Shown: positions 1 to 11,421 of the stretch, one piece after another
How positions within the stretch are numbered: the stretch's first letter is position 1
Layout of the letters: each line of letters opens with the position of its first letter
NCBI GenBank assembly: GCA_016710335.1
Contig: JADJXQ010000001.1
Coordinates: forward strand, 248,001-312,000
Length of the DNA: 64,000 nucleotides
Source of the DNA: Rhodospirillales bacterium
Lineage (GTDB): Bacteria; Pseudomonadota; Alphaproteobacteria; Rhodospirillales; Defluviicoccaceae
Direction of reading: 5' to 3'
Notes under the pieces: model-generated
What the model was told of the DNA's origin: nothing
Seen by the model: only the letters and a program-made list of their open reading frames with translations
Database searches by the model: none
Made by a program: the position numbers and the translations under genes

Positions 1-526
1 ATGGAAGAGAATTGCGTACCGCACTGATCGCCTCCTTGGAGTTCTTCCAGGCGATCAGGATGCGCTGCCCGACCGGCACCGCTTGCCAGCCGTCCGGGAC
101 GAGGAGGGTTACGCAGCTGGCCGCCATGACCAGGTAGTCCGATACTTCCAGGCTGATCGTCGCGTCGCCGTGGGTGAGCGGCGCCTGACCGAAGATCAAC
201 AAGTCCGCCAGGTTGGCATAATGCGCAATAATTTCATCGACGGCGCCCTGTTCCACATGCCATTCCCAGGACGGCAGGCCGGCGCACGCCTCTTGCGTTT
301 CCAGCTTCATGGCCTCGATGCGCTGCTTAGCCGCCCCCGCGATCTCGTCGAGGTAGGCCAGCGACATGGCGCGGCCGATCATGCCCGCCGGATAATCCGG
401 CCGCTCCCCGACGCAGACCACATTGAGGTGTGCATCGAAGCGTTTCGCGAGATCGATGCCCATCTGCAGACGCGTATGGCGGAGAGCGTCGCTACTTTGA
501 CCGACGACAATGCACTTGATCGCCAT
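1..526 (-). CDS. Universal stress protein (UspA family), truncated by the window edge
   Basis: The reading frame starts at the ATG complementary to 524-526 and runs off the left edge, giving about 175 residues. The N-terminus (MAIKCIVVGQSSDALRHT) is a typical Usp first strand. Around residues 150-170 a second start-like strand (RILIAWKNSKEAISAV) suggests the tandem-domain form of about 270-290 residues. A purine-rich GGGGAG lies just upstream of the ATG. Usp proteins are cytoplasmic nucleotide-binding stress factors; the specific role cannot be told. It is downstream of and co-oriented with the Anbu gene, 139 bp away, so co-transcription is possible. Confidence 0.8.
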   Translation of the reverse strand, partial: MAIKCIVVGQSSDALRHTRLQMGIDLAKRFDAHLNVVCVGERPDYPAGMIGRAMSLAYLDEIAGAAKQRIEAMKLETQEACAGLPSWEWHVEQGAVDEIIAHYANLADLLIFGQAPLTHGDATISLEVSDYLVMAASCVTLLVPDGWQAVPVGQRILIAWKNSKEAISAVRNSLP

Positions 527-665
527 GATGACCTGCTCCCCCGCTGATGAGACCGCCGTGAGCGAGTGTGTTGACGCTGCCGGCTGCAAGCGAAGCTACC
601 GTTGCGCCCGCGGAGAATCAATATCGCGCTTCGATACCGCTTCCCCACTCGGCGCCCGACGCCGA

Positions 666-1409
666 TCAGCCGGTCTCCATGTTCCATTGCGGATCGGGCG
701 CCTCTGCAAACACCCGCCGGAGCCCCTCGCCCCAATGCCGGCGCAGGCCGACAAAGTAGGCGTCGTCGTTCTGAATGCGCTGGCGGGTCTCGATGCAATA
801 GCCGTCGGCGCGAACCACCACCAGATCGATGGGCGGCCCGACCGAGATGTTCGCCCGGATCGTCGAATCGAATGAGACCAGCGCACATTTGGCGGTTTCC
901 ATCACGGTCATTGCGGGATTGAGCACCCGCTCCAGGATCGGCTTGCCGTACTTGGTCTCGCCAAGCTGGAAGTACGGAGTCTCCTCGCTGACCTCGATGA
1001 AGTTGCCGACCGCGTATAGCATGAACAGGCGGTGGCGCTCGCCACGGATCTGCCCACCGACGATCAATGTTGCGACGAAGTCGCTGCCGTGAGCCTTGAA
1101 GTAGTTGGCATCGCGGTCGAACACGGTGCGGAGGCAGTTGCCGACGATGCGGGCTACGTCGAACATCGACTCGACCATCATGATGTTGCGCTGCCCGTCG
1201 TCGAACGCGAGGCCGCGGTCCACCATGTCGATGACTTCCTGGGTGACGGCAAGGTTGCCGGCGGTCAGCACCACGATGACCCGCTCCCCCGGTTCGTCGA
1301 ACACGAACAGCTTGCGGAACGTCGCAACGCTGTCGACGCCCGCATTCGTCCGCGTATCCGCGGCGAACACCAGACCCTCCGCAACCTTGATGCCGAGACA
1401 ATAACTCAC
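666..1409 (-). CDS. Anbu-type proteasome-like protease
   Basis: A 247-residue protein beginning MSYCLGIKVAEGLVFAADTR from a GTG start at 1409. This is the hallmark N-terminus of Anbu, the bacterial ancestral beta subunit related to HslV and the 20S proteasome. After Met removal Ser2 would be the N-terminal nucleophile; the DTRTNAG segment just after it is characteristic. Anbu proteins form self-compartmentalised or helical assemblies; their substrates are largely unknown. In many proteobacteria the gene sits with an alpha-E (DUF403) protein, a circularly permuted ATP-grasp protein and a transglutaminase-like protein. None of these is visible here; a Usp gene follows instead. The length is usual for the family. 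Confidence 0.85.
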   Translation of the reverse strand: MSYCLGIKVAEGLVFAADTRTNAGVDSVATFRKLFVFDEPGERVIVVLTAGNLAVTQEVIDMVDRGLAFDDGQRNIMMVESMFDVARIVGNCLRTVFDRDANYFKAHGSDFVATLIVGGQIRGERHRLFMLYAVGNFIEVSEETPYFQLGETKYGKPILERVLNPAMTVMETAKCALVSFDSTIRANISVGPPIDLVVVRADGYCIETRQRIQNDDAYFVGLRRHWGEGLRRVFAEAPDPQWNMETG

Positions 1410-1675
1410 CGCCTAGAACTCCCGCTCGTCGTCATCGCGTTCCCCTCCTCCACCGGTTCCCGATGGTTCGATGCCGATGGATGAGTTTCATCCGTCGGTT
1501 CGATCGGGCCACCAGATCACAAACCCGGTTCCACATCAGCGTGTCAACCGTGTCTACGCTGTACTCCGGCGTTGTTCTCTCCGGATCATACGCCGCTGTG
1601 GGAAAAAGTGCTGTAAGCTCCTGCGCAATCGGCGGGCATCGCCAACAGCGACCACATAGCAGCGGGGAGAAGGAG

Positions 1676-1888
1676 ATGGTTCCTGGCGTTCACTTGGTGG
1701 TCGGGGCGACCGATGTGACGGTCGACCGCGCGACCCATCCGGGCGACAAGCTGGGCGTTCGTCTGCTGAACGACTCGGGTACGAAGCGAATCGACGTGCC
1801 GGCCAAGGCCGGCGAAACCGAGCGGTTGCGGCGGGAGATTGCCGACAAAGGCACCCCGGATTTGCGGACAGATAACGGGATCGGATGA
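1676..1888 (+). CDS. Small hypothetical protein, 70 aa
   Basis: This short frame starts at ATG 1676, preceded by a purine-rich stretch (GGGGAGAAGGAG), and encodes MVPGVHLVVGATDVTVDR followed by a basic/acidic tail. Codon third positions are GC-rich as in neighbouring real genes. A longer in-frame start at 1463 exists, but its added part has poor codon usage. It ends 31 bp before the HpnL-like gene on the same strand, so the two may be co-transcribed. I do not recognise a family; it has no membrane segment or signal peptide. Confidence 0.45.
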   Translation: MVPGVHLVVGATDVTVDRATHPGDKLGVRLLNDSGTKRIDVPAKAGETERLRREIADKGTPDLRTDNGIG

Positions 1889-1919
1889 ACCGTCGGGAGC
1901 CCTGCGCGGCGGCGCTGCG

Positions 1920-2903
1920 ATGACGCGGAAAGGGTGGGTTTGGGCGGCGCTGGGTGGCGGCGCAGCGGTGTTTTGCGGGTTGATCGCGCGCGAAGGCGCC
2001 GGCGAAGTCCTTGCTGCGTTTGTCGCAGTCGGGTGGGGCATTGCGGCCGTCGCCGCCTGGCAGGTTGGGATCGTCGCCGTCAACGCGGTCGGCTGGGCGG
2101 TGCTGATACCACGGGCGATGCGGCCGTCGCCAGTCATTGTGCTTTGGATGAGGTGGCTTGCCGCTTCGGTCAACCAGATGCTGCCGGTCGCGCAGGTCGG
2201 CGGCGAAATGCTCCGCGCGCGCCTGCTCACGCGGAGCGGCGTGCCGGGCGCCATCGCCGGCGCCGGCGTCATCGCCGACATGACCGCGGGACTGGCGACG
2301 CAAGGGGTGTTCGCGGGCTTCGGCGTCGCCCTGTTGCTTTTGAACGGCGACGGGACCGGGGGGCTGCCGGTCGCCGCCAGCCTCGGCGCATTGGCTGCGC
2401 TGCTCGCGCTGTTCTACTGGGCGCAACGCGGCGGCGGGTTTGAGCGTTTCGCCCATCACGTGGAGCGCTTCGCGGGTCCTCGCGATCTCACCCGCCTCAC
2501 GGGCGGCGCAGCGGCCCTCGATGCCGCGCTTCGCGACATCTATGGACGGCCGGCCGGGTTTCTGACCTGTTGCCTGTGGCGGCTGACCGCTTGGGGCCTG
2601 TTCGCCATGGAGACATGGCTGGTGTTGTGGTTCCTGGACCACCCGGTGGCTCTCGGCGACGCCATCGCCATCGAAGGCCTGGCGCAGGTGGTGCGCACCG
2701 TCGGGTTCATTGTCCCCGGCGCTCTCGGCGTGCAGGAGGCCGGTTATCTGGCCTTGGGTGCCCTCGTCGGCGTGCCGCCCGAAACGGCGCTGGCGCTGTC
2801 CCTGGTCAAGCGGGCACGGGATGTGATCCTGGGCGTGCCTGGTCTGGCCGCGTGGCAGATCCACGAACTGCTGCGCCTGCGACGCGCCGGCCCGGTCGGC
2901 TGA
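1920..2903 (+). CDS. HpnL-like integral membrane protein (flippase-like / LPG synthase membrane domain)
   Basis: A 327-residue, strongly hydrophobic protein with about eight membrane segments. It contains the motif region NQMLPVAQVGGEMLRARLL and the downstream IVPGALGVQEAGYLALGAL. These are diagnostic of the UPF0104/lysylphosphatidylglycerol synthase membrane-domain superfamily, in particular the hopanoid-associated HpnL branch. HpnL is thought to act in hopanoid lipid handling at the inner membrane; the reaction is not established. No other hpn gene is nearby, so the hopanoid link is by family only. ATG 1920 was chosen because the longer frame from 1839 overlaps the preceding small gene and adds an atypical N-terminus; the ribosome-binding site is weak. 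Confidence 0.65.
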   Translation: MTRKGWVWAALGGGAAVFCGLIAREGAGEVLAAFVAVGWGIAAVAAWQVGIVAVNAVGWAVLIPRAMRPSPVIVLWMRWLAASVNQMLPVAQVGGEMLRARLLTRSGVPGAIAGAGVIADMTAGLATQGVFAGFGVALLLLNGDGTGGLPVAASLGALAALLALFYWAQRGGGFERFAHHVERFAGPRDLTRLTGGAAALDAALRDIYGRPAGFLTCCLWRLTAWGLFAMETWLVLWFLDHPVALGDAIAIEGLAQVVRTVGFIVPGALGVQEAGYLALGALVGVPPETALALSLVKRARDVILGVPGLAAWQIHELLRLRRAGPVG

Positions 2904-3028
2904 AAATGCCTACGACGGCCCACGGCGTGCGGTCGCCTGCAGACACCGAACCCAGGGGCTGATACGATGCTGAAAATAACAATCGTCTGGGTGAACAACG
3001 CCCTTTTTCGAGGCGACGTCCTGGTGCA

Positions 3029-4204
3029 ATGAACACGAATATCGGTGTGGCGCCGGCTGCGGGGCAGTCCGGGTGGACCAGCAGCGGCTTCATGATGGCG
3101 CCGATCCTGGACGTCATCGGAGCCCTGGTCGTCGCCCTCGACACCGAGGGCCGCATCGTGCTGTTCAACAGGGCTTGCGAGACTCTGACCGGCTACAGCT
3201 TCGAAGAGGTCAGGGACCAGCCGTTCTTCGATCTCTTCCTGCCGCCGGAGGAGGTCGAGCAGGTACGAGCGGTGTTCGCGGCGCTGGTCGCAGGCGACTA
3301 TCCCAACAGCCACACCAACCGTTGGTGCACGAGATCCGGCGAAACGCGTCTGATCACCTGGACCAACACCGCGATCATCGGGTCCGGCGGGGCCGTGGAC
3401 TACGTAATCGGCACCGGCATCGACATGTCTCAGCGCACAGCCGCCGAGCAGAAGGTCCAGGACCTACGCGATCAGCTTCTTCGGGTCACGCGATTGAGCG
3501 AGCTCGGCCAGATGGTCTCCGCGCTCGCCCACGAGGTCAACCAGCCGCTGGCGGCGGTCATGAACTACGTTCAGGCCGGCAGGCGACTGCTGCAGACGCG
3601 CCCGGATGAGACCCGCGAGCACGTTCTCGCCTTGATGGACAAGGCGGTCGGGCAGGTGGAGCGGGCCAGCGCGATCATCCGCGGGCTGCGGAACTTCGCG
3701 GCGAAGAGCAATACACGGCGCCACCCGGAGGAGATCGACGCGGTTGTCGAAGAAGCGAGCCGTCTGGCCCTGATCGGCGCCTCTGCTCTCGGTGTTCGCA
3801 GCACGTTGCGGCTGGAGGCTGGGCCCTTGCTGGTCGTCATGGACAAGGTGCAGGTTCAGCAGGTGATCTTGAACCTGATCAGGAACGCCGTGGAAGCGAT
3901 GGCGGAGGTTCGGCGCCGGGACCTCGTCATCGAGAGCGTTTGCGTCGGCGACATGGTCGAAGTGGCGGTGCACGACAGCGGGCCCGGCTTCGCAAACTCG
4001 GTGACCGAGCGCTTGTTCGAGCCGTTCGTCACGACCAAGCCCGACGGTATCGGCATTGGGCTGCCGCTGTCCCAGACGATTATCGACGCCCACGGCGGCC
4101 GGCTGAGGGTCGAGCGCAATGCCCTCGGGGGCGCCACGCTCCGGTTCACGCTGCCGCTGGCGACGCCACGGCCGGAGCCGGAGCCTGCGCCGGAAGGCGG
4201 GTAG
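3029..4204 (+). CDS. PAS-domain sensor histidine kinase, FixL-like
   Basis: A 391-residue soluble kinase. One PAS domain (about residues 28-145) is followed by HisKA (phospho-acceptor His168 in ALAHEVNQPLAAV) and HATPase_c, with N box LNLIRNAVEAM, G1 DSGPGF, F box LFEPFVTTK and G2 IGIGLPLS. The HisKA/HATPase part is closest to FixL/TtrS-type kinases. The PAS segment does not show the haem-ligating His and its flanking Arg residues of true FixL oxygen sensors, so the ligand is unknown. There is no membrane segment. The cognate regulator gene starts 6 bp downstream, so kinase and regulator form a standard operon. Confidence 0.85.
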   Translation: MNTNIGVAPAAGQSGWTSSGFMMAPILDVIGALVVALDTEGRIVLFNRACETLTGYSFEEVRDQPFFDLFLPPEEVEQVRAVFAALVAGDYPNSHTNRWCTRSGETRLITWTNTAIIGSGGAVDYVIGTGIDMSQRTAAEQKVQDLRDQLLRVTRLSELGQMVSALAHEVNQPLAAVMNYVQAGRRLLQTRPDETREHVLALMDKAVGQVERASAIIRGLRNFAAKSNTRRHPEEIDAVVEEASRLALIGASALGVRSTLRLEAGPLLVVMDKVQVQQVILNLIRNAVEAMAEVRRRDLVIESVCVGDMVEVAVHDSGPGFANSVTERLFEPFVTTKPDGIGIGLPLSQTIIDAHGGRLRVERNALGGATLRFTLPLATPRPEPEPAPEGG

Positions 4205-4210
4205 CGCCCG

Positions 4211-4831
4211 ATGACGCGGGTGGTGGACTTGGCGGCGACCATTTTCATCGTGGATGACGACGAAGCCGATCGATGCTCCCTTGCGGCGCTCATAGAGTCC
4301 CATGGGTTTCAGTCACGATCGTACGCCTCGGCGACGGCATTCCTGGACGACCGCGTTGCGTCGCAGCGCGGGTGCCTGTTGGTGGACGTGCAAATGCCGG
4401 AGATGGGAGGGCTCTTGCTGCAGCGGAGGATGCGGGAGGCCGGCATGTCCATGCCGGTGATCGTGATGACTGCGTTCGGGGATGTTCCGACGGCCGTGCA
4501 GGCGATGAAGGACGGCGCCGTCGACTTCATCGAGAAGCCGTTCCGCGAAGAGGCTCTGCTCGCTGCCGTTCAGGCCGCTCTCGACCGGGACCGCATGACG
4601 GCGGAGCATGCCGCACGGATCGCCGACGTCAGAGTCCGCCGGGAACGTCTGACGCCACGGGAACGACAGGTGCTCGACGGCCTGACCCGCGGCCGCCAAA
4701 ACAAGGAGATCGCCTACGATCTCGGAATAAGCCCGCGGACGGTCGAGATCCATCGCGCGCGGGTTATGGAGAAGATGGAGGTCCACAATCTGCCGCAGCT
4801 CATTCGCTTGACGCTGGCGGCGGGGCCCTGA
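4211..4831 (+). CDS. FixJ/NarL-family response regulator
   Basis: A 206-residue protein with an N-terminal receiver and a C-terminal LuxR-type helix-turn-helix. In the receiver, the acidic pocket is D15-D17, the phospho-acceptor is Asp59 in LLVDVQMPEMGG and the conserved Lys is K109 in FIEKPF. The DNA-binding part holds LTPRERQVLDGLTRGRQNKE and ISPRTVEIHRARVMEKM. The architecture and linker match FixJ. It would be phosphorylated by the kinase encoded 6 bp upstream and act as a DNA-binding activator. Target genes cannot be identified from the window. The start at 4211 leaves no overlap with the kinase stop. Confidence 0.88.
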   Translation: MTRVVDLAATIFIVDDDEADRCSLAALIESHGFQSRSYASATAFLDDRVASQRGCLLVDVQMPEMGGLLLQRRMREAGMSMPVIVMTAFGDVPTAVQAMKDGAVDFIEKPFREEALLAAVQAALDRDRMTAEHAARIADVRVRRERLTPRERQVLDGLTRGRQNKEIAYDLGISPRTVEIHRARVMEKMEVHNLPQLIRLTLAAGP

Positions 4832-4974
4832 GGACACGACGGCTGATCGACGCTTTCGCCCGACGTCGACGACGTCGTTACGTACATCACCGTATTCTAG
4901 GGCAGTTCGCTTCAGGCTATGGTTCCGATCGACAGCGCCCCGGCAGCCCCGGGGCGAATGATTTTGTGTGCACC

Positions 4975-5376
4975 ATGGACATGAGTTTGCGGAAAAAACG
5001 CGTTTACGTGGTCGACAACGACGAAGCGGTGCGGGATTCGTTGAAGGCGTTGCTCGAGGTCGCCGGTTTCGATCCGAGCCTGTTTGCCTCGGGCGAAGAC
5101 TTCCTGGATGCGGTCGATCTCCTTAGCGACGGCTGCGTTCTTCTCGACATCCACCTGCCGAAGCGGGACGGCTTCGAGGTGCTGAAGGACCTGAGCGCCC
5201 GCGGTCGTGCGCTGCCGGTGGTTCTTATCACCGCTCATGCTCGTCTGGCGGAGCGGGCGCGCTCAACCCCCGTCGATGTCGTCGCCGTATTAGAGAAGCC
5301 CATTGATGACCGGGCGTTGCTGCCGGTCATAGAACGGGCGCTAGAGGCCGACGAGCGGTCATCGCCTGCCACATAG
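4975..5376 (+). CDS. Stand-alone receiver-domain protein (CheY-like)
   Basis: A 133-residue single receiver domain (MDMSLRKKRVYVVDNDEAVR...). Acidic-pocket residues D14 and D16, phospho-acceptor Asp58 (CVLLDIHLPKRDGF) and the Lys of LEKPI are all present, so phosphorylation is plausible. No output domain follows; the protein ends soon after the receiver fold. The sequence is closest to FixJ-type receivers, and the gene lies 143 bp after the FixJ-like regulator. It may therefore be a phosphate sink or divided-signal partner of the same kinase (inference). ATG 4975 and ATG 4981 are both possible starts. Confidence 0.75.
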   Translation: MDMSLRKKRVYVVDNDEAVRDSLKALLEVAGFDPSLFASGEDFLDAVDLLSDGCVLLDIHLPKRDGFEVLKDLSARGRALPVVLITAHARLAERARSTPVDVVAVLEKPIDDRALLPVIERALEADERSSPAT

Positions 5377-5640
5377 ATCGCAATCGAAATGGGGCCAATT
5401 GCTCTTTGCGCCGGCACTTTGATGTGGACGGCGAACCGCACTTTATACGTACAACTCCGCATTCACGCATCTCCGGGCTTTGCTATCCTTGTAGGGCATG
5501 GTGCCGCGCGGGTCGCGAGGGCTTCAGCAGACCAACCGGAACACGATCCGCGGCCGATATCGGCTGCGCAATAACAAGCGCTTTGAGGGACGTCGGCGCG
5601 ACAGGGCAAGTCGTGCTGAACTTATTGGGAAGGCAACGCG

Positions 5641-5961
5641 ATGAAGCGGACCACAGTTGTTCATGACCCGGCGCTCGCCGCCGCCGAGCGCGCCGCTATG
5701 GCGGAGGCTGCGTTTCTCGCCATCCCGGCAAATGTCGCCAAGGGCTGGATGCAGACGGATTTCATTGCGGCGGAAGAGGAATGGGAGGCGGCTGACGAAC
5801 GCTTCGCCGACGCCGTTCCGCGCACGGCTGCCGGGGCAATGGCCAAGCTGAAGGCGGTGGAGGGCATGCTGCGGGCGGCGCGGGTCGACGAGGACAGCCT
5901 GGAGATGCGCCACGTCCAGTCCCTGTTGTGCTACTTGGAAACCGACGATCCGAAAGCCTGA
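5641..5961 (+). CDS. Hypothetical protein, 106 aa
   Basis: A small soluble, Ala/Glu-rich and probably helical protein (MKRTTVVHDPALAAAERAAM...). ATG 5641 is preceded by GGGAAGG at good spacing. It has no membrane segment, signal or motif that I recognise. About 264 bp of non-coding sequence separates it from the stand-alone receiver gene, so it probably has its own promoter. Its 3' end overlaps the end of the opposing glycerophosphodiesterase gene by 31 bp. Codon usage resembles the neighbours, which supports a real gene. Confidence 0.55.
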   Translation: MKRTTVVHDPALAAAERAAMAEAAFLAIPANVAKGWMQTDFIAAEEEWEAADERFADAVPRTAAGAMAKLKAVEGMLRAARVDEDSLEMRHVQSLLCYLETDDPKA

Positions 5962-6692
5962 GTCGCGCGCGGCAACAACTCCTTCGGATCGTCAGTAAAG
6001 ACGGACTGGACGCCCCATCCAGCTAGTTTCTCCGCTGAACCCCGCCGGTTGACGGTGTAGCAGCGAAGCGGCACGCCTGCGGCGACGACAGCCGCAGCTT
6101 GACTGCGGCGAAGGCGCCGGGCGCCGCAATGCAGCGCGCCGCAGCCCAGGTCGTGCAAGCGCTGCCGCCAATCCTCAGGCACGTCGTTCACCAGCAGTGC
6201 CAGTTCGGCCTCGGGGTCGGCAGTGCGCGCGGCCGTCAGTGCATCCGCCTGGAAGCTGGAAATCAGCGGGGGCGGCAGCTCCGGCGGCCAATCCCTGTTT
6301 ATCACTTCCATGGTCGTCACTACCGTTTCGACGACACGCGCCACGTCCGGCTTGATCTCGATGTTCGCGCCGAGGCGCAAGCGGCCGAGGGTCCCCATCG
6401 CTGCTTCGAGGGTCGGAACAGGTTCGCCGCGAAACGCCGGCCCGAACCAGCCGCCGGCATCGAGAGTCAGCAGATCCTCCAGGTCCTGGTCGGCCACCGG
6501 GCCCGAGCCATTGGTGGTCCTGTTCAGGTCGTCGTCGTGGAACAGGACGGGAAATCCGTCGCGGCTGAGGCGCACGTCGAACTCCACCCAACGGGCGCCG
6601 AGAGCGGCGGCGGCGCGGATCGACGCCAGCGTGTTCTCCGGCGCCCACGCCGCGGCGCCGCGATGGCCGATGACGAATGGCAGAGTTGCCAT
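5931..6692 (-). CDS. ugpQ: Glycerophosphodiester phosphodiesterase (UgpQ type)
   Basis: A 253-residue GDPD-family TIM barrel. It has HRGAAAWAPENTLASIRAA with the catalytic His and the Glu of PENT, followed by EFDVRLSRDGFPVLFHDDDL with the metal-binding Glu/Asp and second His, and NIEIKP. It hydrolyses glycerophosphodiesters to glycerol-3-phosphate and an alcohol. No signal peptide is present, so it is cytoplasmic like UgpQ. ATG 6692 has GAGGA eight bases upstream and starts directly at the conserved strand; a longer in-frame start at 6779 looks spurious. No ugp transporter genes are adjacent. Confidence 0.88.
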   Translation of the reverse strand: MATLPFVIGHRGAAAWAPENTLASIRAAAALGARWVEFDVRLSRDGFPVLFHDDDLNRTTNGSGPVADQDLEDLLTLDAGGWFGPAFRGEPVPTLEAAMGTLGRLRLGANIEIKPDVARVVETVVTTMEVINRDWPPELPPPLISSFQADALTAARTADPEAELALLVNDVPEDWRQRLHDLGCGALHCGARRLRRSQAAAVVAAGVPLRCYTVNRRGSAEKLAGWGVQSVFTDDPKELLPRATQAFGSSVSK

Positions 6693-6769
6693 GGCTTGTC
6701 CTCGCCTGTGTTGCCGGTTATATTCCCGGTCTTGTTCGTTAGCAACGCTCATCCGGGGGCGGTCATCCG

Positions 6770-7078
6770 ATGGAGTCATCTCGACATAAGGCGGTCCGTG
6801 CCCATCGCAGTCGACGGAAAGCCCTCGGCGTGGTTCGAGTGGAAGTCCAGGCGCCGGAGAGTGACGTGCCGCTGATCCGCTCGCTCGCGGCGGCGCTGCG
6901 GGACGACCCGGTCATCGCTGGTCGGGTCCGGGCGCAAGTGCGGAACGCGCTGCAACCGCCGCAACAGATCAATCTGCTCGAGATGTTGTCTTGCGAGTTG
7001 CCCGACGACGTGCCCGACGACGTGGTCGACGAGGCGCTCGAACGGCCGCGCGATCTCGGCCGGGACATCCGCCTGTGA
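6770..7078 (+). CDS. Antitoxin of a VapBC-type module
   Basis: A 102-residue protein immediately upstream of a PIN-domain toxin. Its core (KALGVVRVEVQAPESDVPLI) resembles the short antitoxins that precede many proteobacterial PIN toxins: a basic N-terminal part likely to bind DNA and a C-terminal acidic tail (PDDVPDDVVDEALE) likely to wrap the toxin. Its stop overlaps the toxin's GTG start (GTGA), indicating translational coupling. Such antitoxins usually repress their own promoter, which would lie in the 77 bp between this gene and the divergent ugpQ. The exact start is uncertain. Confidence 0.7.
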   Translation: MESSRHKAVRAHRSRRKALGVVRVEVQAPESDVPLIRSLAAALRDDPVIAGRVRAQVRNALQPPQQINLLEMLSCELPDDVPDDVVDEALERPRDLGRDIRL

Positions 7079-7509
7079 CGGACCCGCCAGTGGCGTACCT
7101 GTTGGACACCAGCGTGCTTTCGGAACTGCGAAAGGGGGCACGCTGCCAGCCCCATGTCGCACGATGGGCTTCGACCGCGGCCCCCGGTATCTTCCACACC
7201 AGCGTGCTCGTCATCGGCGAGATCCGCCGCGGGATCGAGCGGGTCCGACGCAAGGACAGTCGACAGGCGACGGTCTTTGAAACCTGGCTGGAGCAGGTGC
7301 AAACCGCCTTCGCGGACCGCATCCATGGCGTCGATGAGCGCATCGCAGAGGAATGGGGCCGAATGAGCGTGCCGGATCCGCTTCCCGTAATCGACGGACT
7401 GCTGGCGGCGACCGCGAAGGTGCATGGGCTGACGCTCGCCACGCGCGATGTCGCCGACGTGGCACGCACCGGCGTGCCGGCGATCGATCCCTTCAGCGCT
7501 CAGAGGTAG
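7075..7509 (+). CDS. vapC: VapC-type PIN-domain ribonuclease toxin
   Basis: A 144-residue PIN domain. The four acidic residues expected at the Mg-binding site are present: Asp11 (YLLDTSVLSELRKG), Glu49 (VIGEIRRG), Asp107 (VIDGLLAATA) and Asp125 (ATRDVADV). VapC toxins cleave tRNA or rRNA and are neutralised by the co-encoded antitoxin. The GTG start at 7075 overlaps the antitoxin stop by four bases; the longer frame from 6991 lies inside the antitoxin gene. All catalytic residues are intact, so the toxin should be active. The RNA target is unknown. Confidence 0.85.
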   Translation: MTDPPVAYLLDTSVLSELRKGARCQPHVARWASTAAPGIFHTSVLVIGEIRRGIERVRRKDSRQATVFETWLEQVQTAFADRIHGVDERIAEEWGRMSVPDPLPVIDGLLAATAKVHGLTLATRDVADVARTGVPAIDPFSAQR

Positions 7510-7573
7510 CCCCCTTGACGGCGGCGGCCAAGTTCCGGAGGCTGCGCGTTGCACAGGATCGAGAGCGGACACC

Positions 7574-9070
<1,497 letters not shown>

Positions 9071-9079
9071 GCGCGCGAT

Positions 9080-11221
<2,142 letters not shown>

Positions 11222-11421
11222 GCCACAGTTATAGTGGACGCCGCGGCCGCCCGCCATGGCGCCGCATCACGATTGTGAACGCCTGCGCGTTTCTCCGGCC
11301 TTGAGGTCGATGGGGGTACGGCGCTACGCTAGCCCCATTCCGGGTACATCACCCGGCACGAATCAAACCGCACACAGCCAACGGGTGGGCGCGGATCGAG
11401 AGAGCGGCAGGGTCGGTGAAC

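Noticed and set aside
379..1401. A 340-residue minus-strand frame overlapping the Anbu and Usp genes
   Set aside because: Different frame from both recognised genes, Arg-rich, with no homology-like features.
3029..4204. Calling the kinase a true FixL oxygen sensor
   Set aside because: The haem-ligating His segment of FixL PAS domains is not seen; only the kinase part is FixL-like.
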